In this document: positions 25,301 to 33,800 of the stretch, piece after piece
Numbering within the stretch: position 1 is the first letter of the stretch
Layout of the letters: every line of letters begins with the position of its first letter
Origin: Terebella lapidaria
Lineage: Eukaryota > Annelida > Polychaeta > Terebellida > Terebellidae
Assembly (NCBI GenBank): GCA_949152475.1
Contig: OX424569.1
Span: forward strand, 23,233,950-23,297,949
DNA: 64,000 nt
Direction of reading: 5' to 3'
Position numbers and translations under genes: made by a program
The notes under the pieces: model-generated
The model's database searches: none
Seen by the model: only the letters and a program-made list of their open reading frames with translations
What the model was told of the DNA's origin: nothing

Positions 25301-26721
25301 CCTTTGATTCTAAGGAGCATGTAGTAGTTCAGATTGGTGATGTATAAAATAAACTTCCCAAATTTTAATTGTAAATTTGCCATTTATTGTTATTACTCAC
25401 CTCTAAACTACTACAGTAAAGGCCCTCCCATCCATCCCCGCCAGTTGTGTGCTAGGGGCTTCCTTTTGTCGTTTTTTGGACAGAAAAGTGAAGCTTCTGC
25501 GCAGCTGCGCACGCATATGCGCGGCGGTTTTGGCGGCAAAAGGAGCGCTCGAGTCATGCAGGCAGACGATCGTGCCTTGCTTTCAGTACGCGAATTTCTA
25601 TCCAGAACGATCCAAAGGATCGAAAAGGAGCATGTAGTTGTTTAGAGGTGAGTAATAACAATAAACGGCAAATTTACAATTAAAATTTGGGAAATTTCAG
25701 AAATCGTGCCATCACTAATTGCCAATTTTGTCATTCCATTTTTCAGAAAATTAACTTGCAAGTATTTTATTCATCAGAGAAGTAACTCACCAGAATTTTG
25801 TTTTTCAGAAAAGTAACTTTCAAGAACAGTCAGGAACGAAAGATTGCCGGAGAAAAGGTTGCGAAGGAAGCTGACCAGCTGAGTCGTCTGTTCATCAAAC
25901 TGGCGCATACGACAAGCCCAGTAAGTTCTGGCTCTCAATACTCTAGGACTACTGTCCGTCCTGTATTGTATGATCTGAGGGATAGGTCAGTCATTGCAAC
26001 ACAATGAGAATTCAAGTAAAGGTGGTTGCATTTTCGTTATTTTTCACTGCATGAGTGATGTCATACACTGTACTTTCAAAACTGGTAAGCAAATGGGACT
26101 GGCGATGCAATTATTTGAAAGCAATCAATTTGTGTTTTGTTTTCACATCTGTGCCCAGGATGACGAGTGCCCATTCAGCATCCTCTCCCCGCTCTCTGAG
26201 ATCATCAAACTAGGAGATTCGTCTATGCTCTCACTGGAACTAGCGGTCAGTGTGCAGAGTTCTATATACATTCGGGAATTGGTATTCTTGCAAATCAATC
26301 ATAAGAAGTCTTTTTTTTCGTCAGAAGTCTTTTTCGTACATGTAAAATGTACATCACTGGATATTTCTGCATTTTGCAGGGTTTTGTACACAGTTATCCC
26401 GATATTCGTACTGAGCAACTGATCGAGCTTGTTCTAATGCGTGGTGATATCAACAGAAGTGAAGCGAAATCTGTGAGTTTTCTCTCTTTATGAGCACAAA
26501 ATATTGCCCTTTTTTACCACAGGATTTGCGTTGTAATGATATTGCAACATTTTAGCAAGATAAATGCTGTTTCTAACTGTGTGTCATTATTTGTCCTATT
26601 ACATATGCCCATTGTGTATATTTTATCTGGCATGTTGCAGGTGGTGGTTGACTGTTTGGGTGAGGACCACGATATTAAGCCCAAGTCCAAGACCACTATT
26701 CTCTCCAAGTTGTACTCATGA
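7351..26721 (+). CDS. EXOC3: Exocyst complex component 3 (Sec6), 21 coding exons, complete
   Basis: This subunit of the octameric exocyst tethers secretory vesicles to the plasma membrane. Exons: 7351-7452, 7563-7619, 7769-7881, 8015-8212, 8357-8438, 8679-8827, 8945-9058, 9167-9272, 9397-9480, 9624-9697, 9833-9928, 10151-10217, 10457-10549, 11531-11695, 11862-11998, 12098-12169, 12305-12457, 25809-25920, 26159-26245, 26380-26472, 26641-26721. All junctions are GT-AG with consistent phase. The sum is 2235 nt, 744 residues, close to the vertebrate length of about 745. Recognisable Sec6 stretches include [12 protein letters not shown] near the start, [21 protein letters not shown] and [10 protein letters not shown]. 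The N-terminal part is predicted coiled coil and the rest the helical Sec6 fold. No stop or frameshift was found, so it should be functional. Intron 17 carries a 13.2 kb DIRS/Gypsy insertion and intron 13 a short hairpin-ended element. Confidence 0.95.
10692..11371 (-). mobile_element. Short hairpin-ended (Helentron-like) element in EXOC3 intron 13
   Basis: Read on the minus strand, it starts with TAGACGTCAAGGCC and ends with ACCATAAAGGCATTTC-loop-GAAATGC. Those are the ends of the elements at 30058-34186 and 55208-61123. Inside it keeps only one or two degenerate monomers (CGAAACGGTGTTCCATAGAGCGAAACG). It is non-coding. The Helentron/HINE assignment is an inference from terminal hairpins and internal tandem repeats. 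Confidence 0.55.
12535..12702 (+). repeat. DIRS left inverted terminal repeat
   Basis: It is 168 bp and nearly identical to the reverse complement of 25478-25645; I see about two differences. It begins CTAAACTACTACATGCTCC and ends CACTTTTCTGTCC. A 22 bp non-shared extension (12513-12534) forms the outer edge. Confidence 0.9.
13112..14838 (+). pseudogene. DIRS gag-like gene, frameshifted
   Basis: The start is an ATG after the leader. The first 78 codons encode a cysteine-rich motif (CPKC, CFDC, CDLC) typical of the N-terminus of DIRS Gag-like proteins, then hit a stop at 13346-13348. The frame that continues from about 13333 to 14838 is about 500 codons long, Ser/Pro/Gly-rich in the middle and Lys/Arg/Gly-rich at the end, suiting a nucleic-acid-binding capsid-like protein. 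A single small insertion or deletion near 13333-13345 explains the break. Base composition is GC-rich compared with the host introns around it. Confidence 0.75.
14840..16874 (+). pseudogene. DIRS reverse transcriptase / RNase H, broken
   Basis: The RT domain shows [33 protein letters not shown] and the catalytic box YIDDW (near 15510). RNase H starts at FFTDAS. An in-frame TAG at 15254-15256 interrupts the RT just after the fingers motif. A second break at 16184 ends the frame in RNase H, and sequence resumes in another frame with [20 protein letters not shown], the conserved RNase H tail; about 30 residues seem to be missing. The C-terminal part up to 16874 ([19 protein letters not shown]) matches the extension seen in DIRS polyproteins. 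The product would not be functional. Confidence 0.85.
17291..17743 (+). repeat. 5' LTR (453 bp)
   Basis: It begins TGTAAGG and ends CCTTACA. A TATATAA box lies at 17490-17496 and an AATAAA signal at 17565-17570, so U3, R and U5 can be roughly placed. It is identical to the 3' LTR by eye. Confidence 0.95.
17748..17759 (+). promoter_or_regulatory. Primer binding site, tRNA-His type
   Basis: TGGTGCCGTGAC lies four bases after the LTR. Its reverse complement GTCACGGCACCA matches the 3' acceptor end of animal tRNA-His including CCA. The match is 12 bases; beyond that it diverges. Confidence 0.7.
17847..18785 (+). CDS. gag: Gag polyprotein of the env-bearing Gypsy element
   Basis: It encodes 312 residues from an ATG 104 bases after the LTR. 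The N-terminal and central part is helical and Gln/Ala/Arg-rich, like Gypsy capsids, with a [14 protein letters not shown] stretch in the capsid region. Near the C-terminus is one CCHC zinc knuckle, [14 protein letters not shown], followed by a basic tail, as expected for the nucleocapsid that packages the RNA. It would form intracellular particles. The stop at 18783 overlaps pol in the -1 frame. Confidence 0.92.
   Translation: MANQDLANAAQALQAAAQAIQQRPDDDGHNLRERVRRGITLVGQCDGTSPDNLRLWLRAMDVQHAQLGREGALAVIDATAKGRLQDVIESYTTQRQAAGENRNARHWEERAGPPAIRGVKETVRAALLGPHDSGNLRRELALQHQDEFADEQTYATKFQQLAAVAYPQPRDDLTEEVLVSQLVRGLRDRQLAYDIMAVRRPATLDAAELAIRELAKLKTALSPTKAPKVTAIQENDTDAKLAALQKSLETLTTKASGSTKKGAAGRGGKRKECFYCRKPGHFQRDCRKKKADEKRARDNKQTTGNGEAAAPQ
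18710..21874 (+). CDS. pol: Pol polyprotein: protease, RT, RNase H, integrase
   Basis: It is open in the -1 frame relative to gag, overlapping by about 76 bases, so it is probably made by -1 ribosomal frameshifting. Order: aspartic protease with [11 protein letters not shown] (DTG at 18902-18910); RT with [29 protein letters not shown] and catalytic YIDD (near 19778); RNase H with [10 protein letters not shown] and TDHKPL; integrase with an HHCC zinc site (HEAVGH...CVVC) and the D-D-E triad ([21 protein letters not shown]). A C-terminal [10 protein letters not shown] segment resembles the GPY/F module. I see no chromodomain. All catalytic residues are present and no stop interrupts the frame. 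From about 19064 to 21600 it is clearly more AT-rich than gag and env. Confidence 0.93.
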   Translation, partial: EKGRREARPRQQTNDGKRRSGGPAVGRRPHGSSSVPTGSVATLQGRGRPHLTVNINGRPVDALIDTGSALTVLDESYFPPRREDSIEQPKTILTASGERIAVYGPYAKDVDGHLTDVYVSTGINDGRPILGSDYLTARGALIDYTTKKITIDGVIRPLVYPECSIASLEMVTRTVQEHDVLFGDGQSLPEMHVEDRLTIQTRGEPISQRAYRAPITKRIVIDNEIDDMLKRDIIRPSASPWASPVLLVPKKDGGTRFCVDYRKLNAVTVKDRFPLPNIQEIFDSLKGATIFSTLDLKSGYWQLPIAEEDKAKTAFICHRGQFEFNRVPFGLSNAPAFFQRVMTKILSDYIGRSVYVYIDDIILFDIDEQQHARHLAEILDILKHHGITLKRSKCEFGKSEVELLGFRVAAEGISPLPQKVSAIRNLAPPETLKELRSFLGMANYYRQTIPRYAHVAEPLIALTRKGVEFVWSREAQASFIALKEALTSDSVMAYPDTRRPYRLYTDACGYAVGAILVQVDDNGVERPIHYLSHQLNETQRKWATIEQEAYAVVYALQKLRPYLYGSEFVILTDHKPLRSLFASEYQNTKIQRWAVLLAEYGATIEYKQGKNNVRADMLSRIKETPSVAAITRKPERRELLEDGIQINELIRLQREEFPEEFEAAESEDSIDYSLLHGYLVSDDIPHPGAEYKERIVLPNKYREKVIREAHEAVGHMAASKTLKRITEKYVWKNMRKDTKYEISNCVVCQAASRQRPRVPVGEMPTPSRPMEIIGIDFIGPFIPADNEGRRYVLTIIDHLTGWVEAYPTKSQSADDIINAFVEGFLPRFSCPEIIINDNGQGLGSRAWQAFCEQANIELRRTTPVHPQSNGKVERANKTIKDILLKLVANEPALWYKKLSSALAAYRVAISDSTGYSPYYLLYGQQPRVPLDKYLRTDNVFGNRLDELANAHRIAREATERARKANRDRLNAKAEDGPLEVGDSVLVRAEERLTNTARWDPGYTVTRVQGTTHWLREDKTGKTRKVHREKLKIADPSLDWDSIPPRPRRQRARVE
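19064..19070 (+). promoter_or_regulatory. Candidate splice donor for env mRNA
   Basis: GTGAGTA is a near-perfect donor, placed exactly where the sequence switches from GC-rich to AT-rich. A plausible acceptor (TTGTTACAG) ends at about 21999, between pol and env. The use of these sites is inferred, not shown. Confidence 0.35.
22227..24041 (+). CDS. env: Envelope-like F-type fusion glycoprotein
   Basis: It encodes 604 residues from the ATG at 22227. A hydrophobic signal peptide ends near VNA. A furin-type site RERR is followed by [16 protein letters not shown], the placement and character of the fusion peptide in baculovirus F and errantivirus Env proteins. Next come a long heptad-like helical stretch, several cysteines in the ectodomain, an acidic stretch rich in Asp before the membrane, a transmembrane helix ([20 protein letters not shown]) and a short basic tail. 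The frame is uninterrupted. It would be expected at the cell surface and could make particles infectious; that is inference. The last 340 bases turn AT-rich, unlike the ectodomain. The membrane topology and cleavage site make the call firm; receptor and activity are unknown. Confidence 0.88.
   Translation: MRVSVIIRVCLLVTLVNAHTKLSDMMQLIPTGFELATPKRMTIQRGVWRVHTIVKDESYDTLRRVSGEIQRLAHQFIDDFLPHLNCRFDNPRPSARDCVQRQTVRMLATQLQLYVHAPETLAGRLRERRGLINALGKGLTWLAGTATQDDVNKVEDLVKTARRENRKILHRVSDLASILDRALVEHEQDHARIASMWGQLRQLQRRTAAWFQRVNGVEKEAMLTEAVQYLASIRNELLRLKMDHQQVLQDLAMHRVSPEILPETLYTEITHEIDAMGYVSMPLQWVYKHGQTNYLFETQGQIVYTLSIPFGELTPYLYYELHTFAMPVNNLSSMILVDTHTEIGYNTETGEVSAVESCVGEDLMICPPTPAYSGEHLQCERTIINKRQVDPAVCSIHRLPALQRTEIRRHDTGWVLTILEEELTLTCRGRPEERTLIPTGLYRLTLDSSCTLAGREWSLKGEVAARSSVNLTTTDISIDTSWIDRLPAHQDEEVDMNILPDWNVKLNISSDKLMDNWQLHDFDENDELFDDDLYDDVTNHVSVVNVVIAMIVITIIIMFAVALYRRRESIKYFLQPGQKKKNAKEEDNVTLRDVVIRGDTIEAE
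24065..24075 (+). promoter_or_regulatory. Polypurine tract
   Basis: AGGGGAGGGAA directly abuts the 3' LTR and would prime plus-strand DNA synthesis. Confidence 0.9.
24076..24528 (+). repeat. 3' LTR (453 bp)
   Basis: It matches the 5' LTR base for base on reading, same length, and is followed by the ACGT target duplication. It supplies the polyadenylation signal for element transcripts. Confidence 0.95.
25312..25419 (+). repeat. DIRS internal complementary region
   Basis: The first half (25312-25354) is the reverse complement of the left end of the element (12513-12555). The second half (25355 on) is the reverse complement of the right end (25633-25693). This copy of the joined ends is thought to template circularisation in DIRS replication. 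The join lies between AAAC and TTCCC and so fixes both outer boundaries. Confidence 0.88.
25478..25645 (-). repeat. DIRS right inverted terminal repeat
   Basis: It is the inverted partner of 12535-12702. A 48 bp extension (25646-25693), not shared with the left repeat, completes the right end. Confidence 0.9.
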
Positions 26722-26827
26722 GCAAACTGTCACCACTTCGGATAGAACAATCTGATTTCAAACGACATGTATCCAGTAAACATTAGGGTGAAGCCATACA
26801 TCCTTTTGTAACCTTGCATGAATTCAT

Positions 26828-26833
26828 AATAAA
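26828..26833 (+). promoter_or_regulatory. Probable EXOC3 polyadenylation signal
   Basis: AATAAA lies 107 bases after the EXOC3 stop codon. Another (CAATAAATTT) lies near 26989. Confidence 0.6.
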
Positions 26834-27724
26834 TGTGCCACTACAGGTCATCAACTATTATCGTATCGTATGAGGCAAATCTATTGTGTACAATCTGTAC
26901 TGAAGATATGTTCTTTGTGTCTAGTCCATGAATTATGTTCATTTACTCCCTTTTCATCAAAATGTGTACAGCAAACTGTATCGTGTATCAATAAATTTTT
27001 AACTGTGTGTTGTTTCTTCGTTGAAATGTACGTGTCACATATTTGTATAACGAACACAAAGGCAAATACAACTAACAATTGCTATGATTTTATTACATCA
27101 CATGCTATAAATATCATTAGAACATTTTTGCAAACAAATTATTTAGTTCAGTAAAATACATGTATTTATCAGTATTTTTAGCATTTTTTAGCATGATTTC
27201 ACAACACAATAAACTTACAATAAATGTTTTGCATCAGTCAGTAACTAATAACTGTCCATTTTTGTCCACCTACACCCGAGAGTTCAGATTATCAAAAATA
27301 TTGCCACTTGTATGCAAGATTATTTCCTGCAAATGTGGCTAAACAAAAAAACTAATTATACATTACGTAGTAATACACCGTACAAAAGCAGACATGACAA
27401 GATATTTACCGGTAATCATAGATATTTGATCATCCATGAGTCGCCCATTGGTGGGTTAAAGGCTTGCTCATACCTCAGAGCCATTTCAATTGAATACAAA
27501 AACAGATTCACAAGTGAAGGGGGTCAAAGGACAGAAAGGGAAACAAGCCTACAGTAGTTGTATTGTGTTGTGTAACAAACCTCTGGAGTGATGACATTTT
27601 GGTCCCAATGTAATTACGCTTAATTTCTTAGGTATTCCTCAAATAGTCCTCGCAAAAGCCATGAAGAATACAGTCCTATCATTTAGATATACAGCATCCA
27701 CCATCTTTTCTTCACTTGGCTTAC

Positions 27725-27730
27725 TTTATT
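27725..27730 (-). promoter_or_regulatory. Probable GCLC polyadenylation signal
   Basis: AATAAA on the minus strand, about 80 bases beyond the GCLC stop codon. The interval between the two convergent genes (26722-27809) holds their 3' UTRs and no other visible gene. Confidence 0.5.
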
Positions 27731-27809
27731 GTAGTAATATTGCAAGACCCCACTACAAAACAACAAAATACCTACAATCATATAATATTCCATAGAAAAC
27801 AATACCCTC

Positions 27810-30800
27810 CTAATTCCGCTCAATGTCTCCATTGACGACCGATGTTCCATTTTCCTGCCGGCGTTGCTGCCAGGAAGACTCTTCCTTCTTCATGGCCTGC
27901 GGAATGTCGACCTGCGTCCGTGTCTGATAGGACGGCAGTAGTTTAGGACAGGACTCGACTCCGCGCATAATGCGGTCACAAGTCTTGACTAAGTCGTAAT
28001 TTATTTCATCAGAAACGACCGAATCATGCTTGTAACTTGGATGATTGGCCACAAATTCTCGCATCCACTTTGCAGTTGTCATCAGCTCTCCTGAAAATGT
28101 AACGGCTTGAATTTTAGAAATTCATTCACGTAAAAGCTATAGTCACAGAAGATACTGAATATTTCTTCTCCTAATTTTAATCAAAACTGAATGTGGCTTT
28201 GTGTCATCATTTAATCAAAAGTGGTGGAAATCTCGTGTTGACAAAGGGAAGTCTATCGCTACCTGAGGCACGTTTCTGTATGAAGGACAGGTACTGGGCG
28301 ATGGTGCAGGACGTGTCCACATCACAGTCGTCCACGCTCTGTAGATACAGCTTCAGCAGCGGCACCAGTCCCACAAACTCCCCAGGCTGTTCATAAAACA
28401 GTGAAACACACATATCAAACATTTCTTTGCACTGGGCTGAGCTCCATGACAACACTGATCAATAACCAAGGTAGGTCCTCAGTAATCCTTTTGTCACAAA
28501 CCTTGACATGCAAGATTGAATACAACATGCCATCTATATTGACAATACCACTGACTATATCCTTTGGCCCTTGACTTGCTTTGACCTTGACCTTGGCACT
28601 GACCTTGCCATTGATGATCTGGTCGATGGAGAACAGATCCTCAGTATCCGCTTGGCACTGTGTCTTGGAGCATTCAGAGGGGTCCTTGGAGGGTGTACAG
28701 CAAGCCTCGGCCTCAGCAGGGGAGTCACCTGCATACAACGATACACATCTGCGTAATCTTCTATCAGTATATGATGATAATATACTTGGGATTCCTTAAT
28801 TGTAATGTTGGTGGTCATACATGTACACAGTGACTCAGACTTTTTGTTAAGTCAACTATCACAGACTTACAAGTCATGATGTTCTTTTTAAAGTAGAACT
28901 TCTCATTCAGCACAGCGTCTCTTTTGTGTGCTTTTGTCATATTTTTATCCACCTGACAAAACCGATAAATGGTACACATGGTATTAGTAAATACATGGTA
29001 TCCATGGCATTATTATCGCATACAAAACAAATATGTTCTGGACTGGAGTATCAGTAAATTTTTAGGGAAAATCTGATGATCGATAGATTGTTTCACATCT
29101 TCGTTAACTCATCATGCTTCATCACGTCATGTAGTATATACCTTGGAAATTGGGATAACTAGATCAAGTTTAAACGACAGGATCACTCGGGTGAGCAGCA
29201 CCACAAAAACAACAAAGGCAGCATTCTCAAAGTCTGTCAGTTGAACCTGGAACAATTCAAGCTGGTTATCATGAACTGGCCTAAAACACATGTTTGACAA
29301 ACTGGTACCTGCTTGAAGAAAATACCTTTGAGATTTTAAGGCTACATACTCATACTCATATACACTATCACATAATCACCCTATGGTGGCTATATTTCCC
29401 ATCATAATTAGGGGGGAAATGAAGACCATTCTAGTCTTAAAAACTAATCTCTAACACTCAAAATCAACAAGGAATGGGGCGTTGAGGTGGTACGACATAC
29501 CTCTGTGGGTCTGAACTCCACTCGCCAGCCAATGGGGGAGTTTGGTGGAGGAGGCTTGAATCTCATCGTCTGCCAGTTAGTTGACTGGATATTCTGTAAC
29601 ATCAGTCATCACATCACTTTACTATTGTTCACTCTATATTTGACATTTTCTTAATCCATTAAACAGTTCGTCCCCAACAGTGAAACCATGATACATGTAG
29701 TTCACTGAAGTGAAGATTCACTGAAGATTAAAGTGACTTCCCTTAAGACCCAAGCTGTTTACAGTTGGCATGATTATAAATATGTGTTTGATTCTTTCTC
29801 ATGATGGAATACAATGTCGTGTACTTGATGATAACTAGAAGCTTATGGTCTGGCTCTGTAAGCTGGGATTGGGAAATTGTAGAGAAGGCCCAACCTCGAA
29901 ATGATCGGTGTCCTCTTCATCATTTTGATGAACTTTCTCGGAGAACAGCGAGATCGGATCTCGGATGAACAGATGTGCGATATGTTGTGCCAGAAGTTTG
30001 TCTATTCCTGTGTGTGGATTGTGCCAAATGATGTGAGACACATTTACTGAAGATAACTAGACGTCAAGGCCTGAAGATGCCTTGGGGCATTTCGTGTGAG
30101 TTCTATTCCTAGCTAACATATACCTAAGAGACCGTGTCTAGAACCATGATGACTCTGAAACTGTCCGTGGTCAAAGTTTAAGTGACATACCCCGCCCTTA
30201 GGCATCTTTGCGTTTCGCTCTACGACGCACCGTTTCCCGAGATACGGCAAACAGGAAGTGCTGAGTCGGTGAAAAAAAATTTGACACCAGAAGTCTTCTC
30301 GACCCAAGATACCCTCTAGACTAGTCAGTCTAGTGCCAGGAGGCCAAAATTAAGCTCCGTTTCGCTCCACGACGCACCGTTTCCGAGATACGGTCAAACA
30401 GGAAGTGCCGGGTCGGCGAAAATAAATTCAACACCAGGGGTCGTCTCGACCCGAAATACCCCTAAGCCTAGTTTGTCTAGTGCCAGGAGACCGAAATTGA
30501 GCTCCGTTTCGCTCTACGACGCACCGTTTCCGAGATACGGTCAAACAGGAAGTGCCGAGTCGGCAAAAATAAATTCAAGACCAGGGGTCTTCTCGACCCA
30601 ATACCCCCCTTGACTAGTTTGTCTAGTGCCAGAAGGCTGGAATTGAGCTCCGTTTCGCTCTACGACACACCGTTTCCGAGATACGGCCAAACAGGAAGTG
30701 CCGAGTCAGCGAAAATAAATTCGACACCAGGGGTCATCTTGACCCATAATACCCCCTAGACTAGTTTGTCTAGTGGCATAAGGCCGGAATTGAGCTCCGT

Positions 30801-33800
30801 TTCGCTCTACGACGCACCGTTTCCGAGATACGGGCAAACAGGAAGTGCCGAGTCGGCGAAAATAAATTCGACACCAGGGGTCGTCTCGACCCAAAATAAC
30901 CCCTAGACTAGTTTGTCTAGTGCCAGAAGGCCGGAATTGAGCTCCGTTTCGCTCTACGAGGCACCGTTTCCGAGATACGGCCAAACAGGAAGTTCCGAAT
31001 CGGCAAAAAAAAAATTGACACCAGGTGTCGTCTCGACCCAAAATACCCACTAGACTAGTTTGTCTAGTGCCAGAAGGCCGGAATTGAGCTCCGTTTCGCT
31101 CTACGACACACCGTTTCCGAGATACGGCCAAACAGGAAGTGCCGAGTGGGCGAAAATAAATTCGACACCAGGGATCGTCTCGACCCAATACCCCCCTAGA
31201 CTAGTTTGTCTAGTGCCAGAAGGCTGGAATTGAGCTCCGTTTCGCTCTACGACACACCGTTTCCGAGATACGGCCAAACAGGAAGTGCCGAGTCAGCGAA
31301 AATAAATTCGACACCAGGGGTCATCTTGACCCATAATACCCCCTAGACTAGTTTGTCTAGTGCCAGAAGGCCGGAATTGATCTCCGTTTCGCTCTAATAC
31401 GCACCGTTTCCGAGATACGGCCAAACAGGAAGTGCCGAGTGGGCGAAAATAAATTCGACACCAGGGGTCATCTCGACCCAATACCCCTCTAGACTAGTTT
31501 GTCTAGTGCCAGAAGGCTGGAATTGAGCTCCGTTTCGCTCTACGACACACCGTTTCCGAGATACGGCCAAACAGGAAGTGCCGAGTCAGCGAAAATAAAT
31601 TCGACACCAGGGGTCATCTTGACCCATAATACCCCCTAGACTAGTTTGTCTAGTGCCAGAAGGCCGAAATTGAGCTCCGTTTCGCTCTACGACGCACCGT
31701 TTCCGAGATACGGGCAAACAGGAAGTGCCGAGTCGGCGAAAATAAATTCGACACCAGGGGTCGTCTCGACCCAAAATACCTCCTAGACTAGTTTGTCTAG
31801 TGCCAGAAGGCCGGAATTGAGCTCCGTTTCGCTCTACGAGGCACCGTTTCCGAGATACGGCCAAACAGGAAGTTCCGAGTCGGCGAAAAAAAAATTGACA
31901 CCAGGTGTCGTCTCGACCCAAAATACCCACTAGACTAGTTTGTCTAGTGCCAGAAGGCCGGAATTGAGCTCCGTTTCGCTCTAAGACACACCGTTTCCGA
32001 GATACGGCCAAACAGGAAGTGCCGAGTGGGCGAAAATAAATTCGACACCAGGGGTCGTCTCGACCCAATACCCCCCTAGACTAGTTTGTCTAGTGCCAGA
32101 AGGCTGGAATTGAGCTCCGTTTCGCTCTACGACACACCGTTTCCGAGATACGGCCAAACAGGAAGTGCCGAGTGGGCGAAAATAAATTCGACACCAGGGA
32201 TCGTCTCGACCCAATACCCCCCTAGACTAGTTTGTCTAGTGCCAGAAGGCTGGAATTGAGCTCCGTTTCGCTCTACGACACACCGTTTCCGAGATACGGC
32301 CAAACAGGAAGTGCCGAGTCAGCGAAAATAAATTCGACACCAGGGGTCATCTTGACCCATAATACCCCCTAGACTAGTTTGTCTAGTGCCAGAAGGCCGG
32401 AATTGATCTCCGTTTCGCTCTAATACGCACCGTTTCCGAGATACGGCCAAACAGGAAGTGCCGAGTGGGCGAAAATAAATTCGACACCAGGGGTCATCTC
32501 GACCCAATACCCCTCTAGACTAGTTTGTCTAGTGCCAGAAGGCTGGAATTGAGCTCCGTTTCGCTCTACGACACACCGTTTCCGAGATACGGCCAAACAG
32601 GAAGTGCCGAGTCAGCGAAAATAAATTCGACACCAGGGGTCATCTTGACCCATAATACCCCCTAGACTAGTTTGTCTAGTGCCAGAAGGCCGAAATTGAG
32701 CTCCGTTTCGCTCTACGACGCACCGTTTCCGAGATACGGGCAAACAGGAAGTGCCGAGTCGGCGAAAATAAATTCGACACCAGGGGTCGTCTCGACCCAA
32801 AATACCTCCTAGACTAGTTTGTCTAGTGCCAGAAGGCCGGAATTGAGCTCCGTTTCGCTCTACGAGGCACCGTTTCCGAGATACGGCCAAACAGGAAGTT
32901 CCGAGTCGGCGAAAAAAAAATTGACACCAGGTGTCGTCTCGACCCAAAATACCCACTAGACTAGTTTGTCTAGTGCCAGAAGGCCGGAATTGAGCTCCGT
33001 TTCGCTCTAAGACACACCGTTTCCGAGATACGGCCAAACAGGAAGTGCCGAGTGGGCGAAAATAAATTCGACACCAGGGGTCGTCTCGACCCAATACCCC
33101 CCTAGACTAGTTTGTCTAGTGCCAGAAGGCTGGAATTGAGCTCCGTTTCGCTCTACGACACACCGTTTCCGAGATACGGCCAAACAGGAAGTGCCGAGTC
33201 AGCGAAAATAAATTTGACACCAGGGGTCATCTTGACCCATAATACCCCCTAGACTAGTTTGTCTAGTGCCAGAAGGCCGAAATTGAGCTCCGTTTCGCTC
33301 TACGACGCACCGTTTCCGAGATACGGGCAAACAGGAAGTGCCGAGTCGGCGAAAATAAATTCGACACCAGGGGTCGTCTCGACCCAAAATACCTCCTAGA
33401 CATTTGTCTAGTGCCAGAAGGCCGGAATTGAGCTCCGTTTCGCTCTACGAGGCACCGTTTCCGAGATACGGCCAAACAGGAAGTTCCGAGTCGGCGAAAA
33501 AAAAATTGACACCAGGTGTCGTCTCGACCCAAAATACCCACTAGACTAGTTTGTCTAGTGCCAGAAGGCCGGAATTGAGCTCCGTTTTGCTCTACGACGC
33601 ACCGTTTCCGAGATACGGGCAAACAGGAAGTGCTGAGTCGGCGAAAATAAATTCGACACCAGGGGTCGTCTCGACCCAAAATACCCCCTAGACTAGTTTG
33701 TCTAGTGCCAGGAGGCCGAAATTGAGCTCCGTTTCGCTCTACGACGCACCGTTTCCGAGATATGCATGAAAGCCTCAAGGATGAATCAGCAAAAATTCTT

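Larger units (their letters stand above)
12513..25693 (+). mobile_element. DIRS retroelement in EXOC3 intron 17, split by a nested Gypsy
   Basis: DIRS elements are tyrosine-recombinase retrotransposons with inverted terminal repeats and an internal complementary region. All hallmarks are here: inverted repeats 12535-12702 and 25478-25645, an internal complementary region at 25312-25419, and gag, RT/RNase H and tyrosine recombinase in that order on the plus strand. The outer limits come from the internal complementary region, which is the reverse complement of the right end joined to the left end. Without the nested 7.2 kb insertion the element is about 5.9 kb, normal for the group. Stops and frameshifts in gag, RT, RNase H and recombinase make it non-autonomous. 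Confidence 0.9.

Noticed and set aside
30706..33387. Long minus-strand reading frames with repeated [13 protein letters not shown] peptides
   Set aside because: They are translations of the 147 bp satellite, whose length is a multiple of three. They follow monomer boundaries and have no independent coding signal.
30210..33765. Possible CRISPR-like array
   Set aside because: Monomers are contiguous 146-147 bp units without short direct repeats separated by unique spacers, and the context is a eukaryotic intron.
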